A stretch of DNA of 14,871 nt from Prevotella merdae (GCF_900290275.1 NZ_LT985323.1:1133646-1148516), one strand, 5' to 3'. Counted from the stretch's first letter, positions 8,682-14,800 are shown. A program made the numbers and translations. Notes: generated by a model not told the origin, from the letters alone.

Positions 8682-8892
8682 GAATTACGAATTAGGAATT
8701 AGGAATTGTCGGCTACGCCGATTAGGAATTATTCAATTAGGAATTAAGAATTCGCAACTCAACAATTCATAATTCAAAACTCAATAATTCAAAATGCGCA
8801 AAGCGCACAATTCAAAACTCAAAACTCACAATTCAAAAATACCAAAGGCAATAACTCACAATTCAAAACTCAACATTCACAATTCAAAACTC
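8676..8892. repeat. Two-armed degenerate AATT repeat array filling the ispD-recG gap
   Basis: The left arm (8676-8747) is made of ATTAGGAATT-type units and contains a CGGC-TAC-GCCG hairpin at 8710-8720. The right arm (8748-8892) is made of AATTCAAAACTC-type units in the roughly opposite sense and contains a TGCGC-AAA-GCGCA hairpin at 8795-8807. The two arms are related as imperfect inverted copies (GAATT-rich against AATTC-rich), each interrupted by one GC-rich hairpin. Similar low-complexity arrays occur between genes in Bacteroidales genomes. The array starts at the ispD stop codon and stops within a few codons of the conserved RecG N-terminus. Confidence 0.85.
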
Positions 8893-10995
8893 CCAAACTT
8901 GGACATTCTCTCTCAAGACATAATGTTTCTGCCTGGCGTCGGACCGCAACGTAAGGAGATATTCAACCGCGAGCTCAACGTGCGCACATGGGCCGATTTG
9001 CTCGAGTACTATCCATATAAATATGTGGATAGAAGTCGCATTTATGCCATACACGAACTGACAAGCGATATGCCGTTTGTACAGATACGTGGTAAGATAC
9101 TGTCGTTTGAGGAGTTTGAGATGTCGGCACGCAAGAAGCGTGTTGTTGCTCATTTTACAGATGGTCGTGGTGTGGTAGACCTTGTGTGGTTCTCCGGAGC
9201 GCAGTATGTGTACAAGACGTATAAGGTCAACGAGGATTATATAGTCTTCGGACGTCCTACTGTGTATGGTGGACGTTTCCAGTTCTCTCATCCCGAGATA
9301 GATCGTGCCTCCGACCTTAAGCTTTCCGAGATGGGCATGCAGCCATATTATACCACAACCGAGCTTATGAAGAAGCGCGGACTCACATCACGCTCGCTCG
9401 AGAAGGTAGTCAAGGCTATGCTTCAGAAGATAACCACACCTCTTGCCGAGACTCTACCCGATTTCATCACACGTCGCCTTCATCTTATGTCGCGCGATGC
9501 AGCCATGCGTTGTGTTCATTATCCCAAGAATGCCATAGAGATGAAGCAAGCGCGCGAGCGTCTCAAGTTTGAAGAACTCTTCTACGTACAACTCAACATT
9601 CTGCGTTATGCCAGCGACCACCGCCGCAAGTATCGTGGCTACATATTCAATAGGGTAGGTGCCGACTTCAACCGTTTTTATTCCGACAACCTCAAGTTCG
9701 AGCTTACCGGAGCCCAGAAACGTGTTATGCACGAGATACGCAACGACATGTGCTCGGGCCGTCAGATGAATCGCCTGTTGCAGGGCGATGTAGGTTCGGG
9801 CAAGACACTCGTGGCTCTAATGACTATGCTTATAGCCTTGGGCAATGGATTTCAAGCCTGCATCATGGCGCCTACCGAGATTCTTGCCGAGCAACATCTC
9901 GACACCATACAGGCTTTTCTTAAGGGCATGGACATACGTGTTGAGTTGCTCACAGGTGTAGTAAAGGGCAAAAGGCGCCGCGAGGTGCTTGAGGGATTGC
10001 TCTCGGGCGATGTAAAGATACTTGTAGGCACGCATGCCATACTCGAGGATACTGTGCGTTTTCAGCGACTTGGCGTAGCAGTTATCGACGAGCAGCACCG
10101 TTTTGGTGTTGCCCAACGTGCACGCCTATGGGCCAAAAGCGAGAATCCTCCACATATACTCGTGATGACAGCTACGCCTATACCGCGCACTCTTGCCATG
10201 ACCATATATGGCGACCTCGACGTTAGTGTGATAGACGAGTTGCCGCCAGGACGCAAGCCCGTGCAAACCATACACCGATACGACAACCAGATGACTACTC
10301 TATACAACGGTATTCGTCAGCAGATACGTCTTGGTCGACAGGTATACGTGGTTTATCCGCTTATAACCGAGAGCGAGAAGAGCGATCTGAAGAATCTTGA
10401 GGAAGGTTATGCCGCCCTGTGCGATATATTTCCCGAGTTTCATATCAGTAAGGTGCACGGCAAGATGAAGTCTGCCGAGAAAGATGCCGAGATGCAGAAG
10501 TTTGTCAGCGGCGAAACACAGATACTTGTAGCAACCACCGTTATCGAGGTAGGCGTAAATGTGCCCAACGCATCTGTTATGGTTATACTCGATGCCCAAC
10601 GCTTTGGCCTCTCCCAGCTACATCAGCTGCGTGGACGTGTAGGCCGTGGAGCCGAGCAAAGCTATTGCATACTTGTTACAACATATAAATTGTCCGATAT
10701 AACGCGCAAGCGCATCGACATAATGTGCGATACCAACGACGGGTTCCGCATAGCCGAGGCCGACCTCAAGCTGCGAGGTCCAGGCGATCTCGAAGGTACA
10801 CAGCAGAGCGGTATTGCCTTCGACCTTAAGATAGCCGACATAGCACGCGACGGCCAGCTTGTTGCACTTGCACGCCAGGAGGCACAAAAGATAATAGATG
10901 CCGACCCAACATGCACCTCAAACGAGTATGCCATGCTGTGGCGACGCCTGCGCCAACTGCGCGACACCAACATCAATTGGGCTGCCATATCCTAA
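8794..10995 (+). CDS. recG: ATP-dependent DNA helicase RecG
   Basis: 733 residues from the first ATG. RecG remodels stalled replication forks and branch-migrates Holliday junctions. The conserved protein begins near residue 36 (LDILSQDIMFLPGVGPQR); an OB-fold wedge domain covers roughly 80-180. Helicase motifs are Walker A GDVGSGKT (331-338), DExH box DEQH (432-435), TATPIPRT (459-466) and GRVGRG (614-619). Residues 1-35 (HNSKLKTHNSK and similar) are merely the upstream repeat array read in frame. The TTG at 8899 (codon 36) would give a 698-residue protein, close to the usual length of Bacteroidales RecG, and is the more likely native start; the ATG at 8794 lies inside a repeat hairpin. The stop is 80 nt before the next promoter. 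It probably belongs to the DJ-1/ispD transcription unit, unless the array interrupts it. Confidence 0.95.
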   Translation: MRKAHNSKLKTHNSKIPKAITHNSKLNIHNSKLPNLDILSQDIMFLPGVGPQRKEIFNRELNVRTWADLLEYYPYKYVDRSRIYAIHELTSDMPFVQIRGKILSFEEFEMSARKKRVVAHFTDGRGVVDLVWFSGAQYVYKTYKVNEDYIVFGRPTVYGGRFQFSHPEIDRASDLKLSEMGMQPYYTTTELMKKRGLTSRSLEKVVKAMLQKITTPLAETLPDFITRRLHLMSRDAAMRCVHYPKNAIEMKQARERLKFEELFYVQLNILRYASDHRRKYRGYIFNRVGADFNRFYSDNLKFELTGAQKRVMHEIRNDMCSGRQMNRLLQGDVGSGKTLVALMTMLIALGNGFQACIMAPTEILAEQHLDTIQAFLKGMDIRVELLTGVVKGKRRREVLEGLLSGDVKILVGTHAILEDTVRFQRLGVAVIDEQHRFGVAQRARLWAKSENPPHILVMTATPIPRTLAMTIYGDLDVSVIDELPPGRKPVQTIHRYDNQMTTLYNGIRQQIRLGRQVYVVYPLITESEKSDLKNLEEGYAALCDIFPEFHISKVHGKMKSAEKDAEMQKFVSGETQILVATTVIEVGVNVPNASVMVILDAQRFGLSQLHQLRGRVGRGAEQSYCILVTTYKLSDITRKRIDIMCDTNDGFRIAEADLKLRGPGDLEGTQQSGIAFDLKIADIARDGQLVALARQEAQKIIDADPTCTSNEYAMLWRRLRQLRDTNINWAAIS

Positions 10996-11074
10996 CGTTA
11001 AAAACGCTAATTCATTAAGAATGAACTCGTTTAATTGTTAAATCTGTTACAAAAACTGTTAACGTACCATTGTT

Positions 11075-11108
11075 TTTGCAATAATGTGCAATATTTTCTG
11101 TAATTTTG
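11075..11108 (+). promoter_or_regulatory. Bacteroidetes-type promoter for the M23 peptidase gene
   Basis: TTTG at 11075-11078 and TAATTTTG at 11101-11108, separated by 22 nt, match the -33 TTTG / -7 TAnnTTTG consensus. The leader to the preferred ATG (11230) is then about 115 nt and contains two small hairpins (AATGC/GCATT at 11124-11140 and GTTGAAC/GTTCAAC at 11150-11173). Confidence 0.65.
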
Positions 11109-11229
11109 CATTGCAATTACAAAAATGCTATCCTGGCATTACAAATGATGTTGAACTTTTATTCTTGTTCAACGACCACCTTTTGAAGGAATGATATACT
11201 TGTTCCAATTAAAAAAGAAGTCTAACGAA

Positions 11230-12177
11230 ATGAATTTGAAGAAAACTATTAAAACATTTGCAATATCTCTCATGTTGGCTGTTGCTGCAGTGCCCGCACA
11301 TGGACAAGACCTTCTTGCCAGACAAGCACCAGTTGACCGCAAGATGGCAGCCGTCGACACTATTATGCTTCGCAGCATATCTGTGAGAGAAGAATCAGAA
11401 TCACCAGCATCCGAGCTTTATGCCAATTGGGACAACCGTTACGCTCATCGCGCTACCGAGCTGCCCGAGAATTACCGCATAGACCTACGTCATTTCTGCA
11501 TGCCCACCACGAGCCGTGTAATAACCAGTAATTTTGGTTCGCGCTGGGGACGTCAGCACAAAGGTCTTGACATCAAGGTATATATCGGCGACACTATCCG
11601 CGCTGCATTCTCAGGCAAGGTTCGTATTGTGCGTTACGAGGGTGGAGGTTATGGCAAGTACATTGTCATCCGTCACAACAATGGTCTTGAGACTATATAC
11701 GGCCATCTATCCAAGCAGTTGGTTCAGGAGAACCAAGAGGTTCGCGCTGGCGATGTTATAGGTCTTGGTGGCAACACAGGACGAAGCACAGGTTCTCACC
11801 TACATTTCGAGACACGTCTTTGCGGCGTAGCTCTTAACCCAGCTCTTATGTTCGACTTCCGCGAGCAAGATGTAACGGGCGATTATTATGCATTCAGTCG
11901 TTCCACATACGATGCCGAATCGGCTACAGCCACACGTTTGCGTGGCAAGCAAGACGGTTCTACTATGGCTCGTGAGAATTCCGACAACGACTTTGCCACA
12001 AACAAGCGCATGACATCAGGTCTTACCGACCAGGTGCAGTATCACAAGGTTGCCAAGGGCGAAACGCTTGAGGCTATATCCAAAAAGCGCGGTGTGTCTA
12101 TCGAGAAGATTTGCAAGCTCAACCATATCACAAAGACAATGCGTCTGCGTCCAGGTCAAATCCTGCGCTACTCGTAA
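11230..12177 (+). CDS. Secreted M23 family metallopeptidase with C-terminal LysM domain
   Basis: 315 residues from the ATG at 11230. This start is preferred over the ATG at 11191 because it opens a classical signal peptide (MNLKKTIKTFAISLMLAVAA, cleavage probably after AHG); the upstream ATG would add 13 residues before it. The LytM/M23 domain spans about residues 85-205. Zinc ligands are His110 and Asp114 (HKGLD) and His192 in HLHFE, with catalytic His159 (YGHLS) and His190. A LysM domain (HKVAKGETLEAISKKRGVSI to RPGQILRYS) forms the last ~45 residues and would bind peptidoglycan. All catalytic residues are present, so it should be an active periplasmic endopeptidase cutting peptidoglycan crosslinks during growth or division. 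It has its own promoter and terminator and so is monocistronic. Confidence 0.93.
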   Translation: MNLKKTIKTFAISLMLAVAAVPAHGQDLLARQAPVDRKMAAVDTIMLRSISVREESESPASELYANWDNRYAHRATELPENYRIDLRHFCMPTTSRVITSNFGSRWGRQHKGLDIKVYIGDTIRAAFSGKVRIVRYEGGGYGKYIVIRHNNGLETIYGHLSKQLVQENQEVRAGDVIGLGGNTGRSTGSHLHFETRLCGVALNPALMFDFREQDVTGDYYAFSRSTYDAESATATRLRGKQDGSTMARENSDNDFATNKRMTSGLTDQVQYHKVAKGETLEAISKKRGVSIEKICKLNHITKTMRLRPGQILRYS

Positions 12178-12241
12178 CCTCTTGAGGCCTAGCGTCGATA
12201 TGGTTCGTGCAATAACGATTTTACCATTTGTATTAGAATCT

Positions 12242-12286
12242 GGCATCAGACGAGAAGCGTGAGCTCCTTTCTGATGCCTTTTCTTT
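12242..12286 (+). terminator. Intrinsic terminator of the M23 peptidase gene
   Basis: A perfect 9-bp stem (GGCATCAGA at 12242-12250, TCTGATGCC at 12270-12278) with a 19-nt loop is followed by TTTTCTTT. It lies 64 nt after the peptidase stop and before the rpsU promoter. Confidence 0.8.
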
Positions 12287-12327
12287 ATCCATTTCGCGGG
12301 TTAAAAGCGTAAAACATGGCGAAAAAC

Positions 12328-12358
12328 TTTGCTAATTCACAAATAATCAGTAACTTTG
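12328..12358 (+). promoter_or_regulatory. rpsU promoter, near-perfect Bacteroidetes consensus
   Basis: TTTG at 12328-12331, a 19-nt spacer, and TAACTTTG at 12351-12358 match the Bacteroidetes consensus exactly. Transcription should begin near 12365, giving a leader of about 65 nt, consistent with a highly expressed ribosomal protein gene. Confidence 0.85.
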
Positions 12359-12369
12359 CACCCGCAATT

Positions 12370-12388
12370 ACGGCATGGTGCCGTTTTT
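12370..12388 (+). promoter_or_regulatory. Terminator-like hairpin at the 5' end of the rpsU leader
   Basis: ACGGCA and TGCCGT (12370-12375, 12379-12384) form a 6-bp stem with a 3-nt loop, followed directly by T residues (five in a row from 12384). It would lie only a few nucleotides after the predicted transcription start. It could be a 5' stability hairpin or a weak attenuator; sequence alone cannot decide. Confidence 0.4.
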
Positions 12389-12429
12389 ACGAAATTATTG
12401 TATAACCAAATAAATAAAAAGAAAACAAA

Positions 12430-12621
12430 ATGATTATTGTACCAGTTAAAGATGGTGAGAACATCGAAAGAGCTCTCAAGAAGTTCAAGAGAAAATTCGA
12501 AAAGACAGGTGTTGTTAAGGAGTTGCGCGCACGCCAGCAGTACAACAAGCCTTCTGTTTTGAAGAGACTCAAGATGGAGCACGCTATCTATGTTCAGCAG
12601 CTCCGCGCTAACGAGGAATAA
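12430..12621 (+). CDS. rpsU: 30S ribosomal protein bS21
   Basis: 63 residues, full length. The sequence begins MIIVPVKDGENIERALKKFK and ends with the basic KPSVLKRLKMEHAIYVQQLR region typical of Bacteroidetes bS21. The protein binds the 30S platform near the 3' end of 16S rRNA; in Bacteroidetes ribosome structures it takes part, with bS18 and bS6, in hiding the anti-Shine-Dalgarno sequence. The region before the ATG is A-rich (AAAAAGAAAAC) with no GGAGG, unlike the strong Shine-Dalgarno reported for rpsU in some Flavobacteria. The gene has its own consensus promoter, a leader hairpin, and a long structured 3' region ending in a strong terminator. Confidence 0.98.
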   Translation: MIIVPVKDGENIERALKKFKRKFEKTGVVKELRARQQYNKPSVLKRLKMEHAIYVQQLRANEE

Positions 12622-12793
12622 TATATATTCCTTTTAGCTATTGTTCAACAACTAACAGACCATGCGTCGCTCCCTCTCTAACAAAGGCGTCGCATCGTGT
12701 CGGATGGACCAGGAGGTGTACAAACACTTAGACATATAATCATTTATAGATATTAAGTCCAGCATGCGACACGTCGTGTGCATGGTATCAGCG
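12622..12793 (+). ncRNA. Structured rpsU 3' region, possible regulatory RNA
   Basis: No ORF of note, no promoter consensus, so probably the 3' untranslated part of rpsU mRNA. Visible structures: a hairpin 12662-12671/12686-12695 (one T:T mismatch, CU-rich loop CCCTCTCTAACAAA); a hairpin TATAA/TTATA at 12735-12748; a hairpin CATGC(G)ACAC-GTC-GTGTGCATG near 12763-12784. Alternatively CCATGC (12660-12665) can pair with GCATGG (12780-12785), closing the whole domain. A perfect Shine-Dalgarno sequence AGGAGGTG is at 12711-12718 with no start codon at proper spacing. Function unknown; a 6S-like or other small RNA was considered but not recognised. Confidence 0.4.
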
Positions 12794-12851
12794 AGATGGC
12801 AAAAGATGCTTTCCCCTCTCTAAGGGTGCGTCTTTTGCCATCTTTTTTTTT
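12794..12851 (+). terminator. Strong intrinsic terminator downstream of rpsU
   Basis: Arms 12794-12809 and 12828-12843 pair over 16 bp (one G:U) and are followed by a run of nine T residues. The loop contains a further CCCT/AGGG mini-stem (12814-12817/12823-12826) and repeats the decamer CCCTCTCTAA that is also found in the loop of the upstream hairpin at 12672-12681. Confidence 0.9.
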
Positions 12852-12958
12852 CATACGTACCCCACACCGATTTATCTTGCACGCATTAGCCTATAGAAGC
12901 CTTTACCGTGTTGTAAATAAGGTGTAAGATGGAGTGTTAAGGGTTGGGTGTTATTGAC

Positions 12959-13068
12959 AGCAAGCAAAGGTTCGTTTGCTAGCAAGCATAGATACGTTTG
13001 ATAGCAAGCAAAGATACGTTTGACAGCAAGCAAAGGTTCGTTTGATAGCAAGCATAGATCGAATTTAT
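12959..13068. repeat. Tandem repeat, five copies of a 22-nt unit
   Basis: Head-to-tail units begin at 12959, 12981, 13003, 13025 and 13047. The consensus is AGCAAGCAWAGRTWCGTTTG followed by two variable bases; the last copy is degenerate. Each unit holds a CAAA-n6-TTTG mini-palindrome. There are no unique spacers, so it is not a CRISPR array. The stretch 12852-12958 before it and 13069-13186 after it show no gene, promoter or strong hairpin that I can support. Confidence 0.9.
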
Positions 13069-13186
13069 ATGTTATCAACGTCTTATACTGTCATTTAAAA
13101 CGCTGCAATAATACATTTTTTGGGGTTCATCCGATATTTGGAGTGACACAAGCTGGAGGTTATCGTGGAGGTTGGCGTCTTGATGT

Positions 13187-13267
13187 TCGTATAATAGACG
13201 TATAATTTATAGCTCGTATAATGAACGTATAATTTATAGCTCGTATAATGAACGTATAATTTTACTT
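13187..13267. repeat. Tandem repeat, about 2.7 copies of a 27-nt unit
   Basis: Units start at 13187, 13214 and 13241; the first two differ only at two adjacent bases, and the third diverges after 22 nt. Each unit contains CGTATAAT twice (TCGTATAATGAACGTATAAT). No coding or known regulatory role is visible. Confidence 0.9.
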
Positions 13268-13310
13268 GTAGTTCTTTTGTATGTAGTTCCCACAGAATGC
13301 ACAGACCACA

Positions 13311-13526
13311 CAGAAGCCTACGGGCTTAAGCTCTTCGAATCCACAGAATGGTCTACGCTTCGCGAGACAAGAATCCACAGAAATGATCGCTTGCGCCGCC
13401 ATAGGCGGCGAACCATGCTTAACCTCGGCGACGCTACACAAGCAATCAATTCTGTGCCTTCTGTCGTATGACGCGCAGCGTCTATACGCTCTGTGGATTC
13501 CAAAACCTTAAGCCCGTAGCCTTCTG
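13311..13526. repeat. Nested palindromic intergenic element with CACAGAA motifs
   Basis: The outer arms 13311-13347 and 13490-13526 are inverted copies matching at 33 of 37 positions (shared core CTACGGGCTTAAG and GAATCCACAGA). Inside are a second imperfect inverted pair, 13376-13393 with 13439-13456, a perfect CGCCGCC-ATA-GGCGGCG hairpin at 13394-13410, and a GACGC-GCA-GCGTC hairpin at 13470-13482. CACAGA occurs repeatedly on the left side (near 13291, 13300, 13309, 13342, 13376), with TCTGTG on the right. It looks like a non-autonomous intergenic repeat. The right arm's homology to the left ends exactly where the IS110 element begins. Confidence 0.8.
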
Positions 13527-13569
13527 CTTTCTATGTTAAAATCCAAATGTTTTGACCATTATTTTCATT

Positions 13570-14595
13570 TTAAGCTGAGATTTTATATTCTGGGGTATAA
13601 AGCTGGCGGTTTCTGGCCATGGCAGTGACCAAATGCACGAGTTTGTTCTTCACATTGTTCAGTGCAACCTGCTTCTTCTTTCCACGTTCCACGAGACGCA
13701 TATAGTACCTTGCAATAACAGGATTGAAGTTCACGGCAGCCAGTGCAGCCTGCGTCAGCATGGACTTTATCTGACGGTTCGCCATATAGTGCACACGAGG
13801 ATCTGAATGCACGCTGGTGCCCGAATCCTTGCCGAATGGGGCTATGCCGTAGTAGCAGGCAATCTTCCTTGAATCGTAGTTGAAACGACGGAAGTTGTCG
13901 GTGTATACCATCAGACAGACAGCATTCTGCGTTCCTATACCAGGCACCGAGGTCACGATTGTGAACACCTCGGTGAGTTCCTCGTCTGACTTGATGAGCT
14001 CGGCGATTCGCTTGTCTATTTTCTCTACTTCCTTGTTGAGTTCAGACACGATATGCCTTCCGCTCTGCGAGATCATTGTCTTGACAGGAGACTTCTCCAT
14101 TGTGAGTTTCTTCTCGCCTCTGCGCACTTGAAAGCTGCATCTGTGTCTTATAACCATCTGACGATACAGAAACAGTTCGCGCAGTTGTGCAAGTGACTCG
14201 CTAAGTGGCTCGTACATAATGGCTCTGTCGTAATTCCTCATTGCGTATTCGGCAATCATCGAGGCGTCGGCGCGGTCCGACTTCAATCGTCTGAGACCTG
14301 ATGCATCCTTGATGCTCTTGGCATTCTCAAGCCACATGTCGTAGCCTTTACCATAGAGAAAGTTGCACAGTCCCTTGCTGTAGTCGCCCGTATTCTCTCC
14401 ACAGAAGAGCCACAGGGAAGAGTCGATGCCGTAGGAATTCTGCTCCACCCACTTGACCAGTTGCTTGTAGCCAGACACAGTTGTCTTGAACTCGTTAAAC
14501 ATTCGTGCAGCTGTTTCTGTCAGTCCATCTGCAAAAATGATAGCCACATCAACTTTTTCTTTCGAAAAATCAACTCCAATAAATAAATTCTTCAT
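13570..14595 (-). CDS. IS110-family DEDD recombinase (transposase)
   Basis: 341 residues, intact. The N-terminal RuvC-like DEDD domain (residues ~4-160) begins FIGVDFSKEKVDVA with Asp9, continues with Glu67 (FCGENTG), and has the paired acidic residues Asp107 and Asp110 in RLKSDRADASMIAEYA. A helical linker (~185-205) leads to the C-terminal Transposase_20 domain (VTSVPGIGTQNA at 214-225, then YYGIAPFGKDSGTS with the likely catalytic Ser258, and a basic RQIKSMLTQAALAA helix). In IS110 enzymes the DEDD and serine residues act together in RNA-guided recombination. All expected catalytic residues are present, so the element may be active. The gene reads leftwards; the candidate bridge RNA lies just upstream on the same strand. 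Confidence 0.95.
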   Translation of the reverse strand: MKNLFIGVDFSKEKVDVAIIFADGLTETAARMFNEFKTTVSGYKQLVKWVEQNSYGIDSSLWLFCGENTGDYSKGLCNFLYGKGYDMWLENAKSIKDASGLRRLKSDRADASMIAEYAMRNYDRAIMYEPLSESLAQLRELFLYRQMVIRHRCSFQVRRGEKKLTMEKSPVKTMISQSGRHIVSELNKEVEKIDKRIAELIKSDEELTEVFTIVTSVPGIGTQNAVCLMVYTDNFRRFNYDSRKIACYYGIAPFGKDSGTSVHSDPRVHYMANRQIKSMLTQAALAAVNFNPVIARYYMRLVERGKKKQVALNNVKNKLVHLVTAMARNRQLYTPEYKISA

Positions 14596-14624
14596 ATCTT
14601 TGTACGATTTTAGTTATGTAGAAT

Positions 14625-14800
14625 TGGTCAATAGTTGTATGGACTAACACTCTAACAAGGCTCAGAGCCGATAACTTTCTATCTGGTCTTTGCAACTATG
14701 TCGATGAGGTCCGAAACAGAACATAGTCTTCAGACTTGTGCGATCTTTGGTTTACCTCTTCGACAGACCGATTCTACCTTTTTACAACAAAGGTACGAAA
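14625..14800 (-). ncRNA. Candidate IS110 bridge RNA
   Basis: Three structures lie in series on the minus strand. A 5' stem-loop pairs 14789-14795 with 14775-14781 (TACCTTT/AAAGGTA). A first loop has an outer stem of 14754-14765 with 14699-14710 (11 of 12 pairs), an internal loop, and an apical AGTC-TGAA-GACT hairpin at 14725-14736. A second loop has an outer stem of 14693-14699 with 14631-14637 (ATAGTTG/CAACTAT), an internal loop, and an apical GGCT-CTG-AGCC hairpin at 14659-14669. This order (5' hairpin, target-binding loop, donor-binding loop) and the ~175-nt size match the known IS621 bridge RNA. Second-loop strands match the element ends (14675-14682; 14647-14655). RNA ends are approximate. 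Confidence 0.65.

Noticed and set aside
11191..11229. Upstream ATG as start of the M23 peptidase
   Set aside because: It would add 13 residues in front of a textbook signal peptide; GAAGGA directly abuts the ATG, too close to act as a ribosome binding site.
12716..12739. Seven-codon GTG-started ORF next to AGGAGGTG
   Set aside because: The GTG overlaps the SD motif itself, so spacing is impossible for initiation from it.
12959..13068. CRISPR-like array
   Set aside because: Units are directly adjacent with no unique spacers, and no cas genes are present.
12872..13078. 68-codon minus-strand ORF over the 22-nt repeat
   Set aside because: It is the tandem repeat read as protein (recurring LLANEPLLAV-like blocks), with no promoter or homology recognised.
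13277..13503. Short ORFs on both strands in the palindromic element
   Set aside because: They follow from the inverted repeat composition; no domain or initiation signal supports them.
14788..14795. TACCTTTG on the minus strand as a -7 promoter box for the IS110 non-coding RNA
   Set aside because: It matches TAnnTTTG but lacks a -33 TTTG at proper distance and forms part of the 5' stem-loop, so it was not listed as a promoter; it remains possible.
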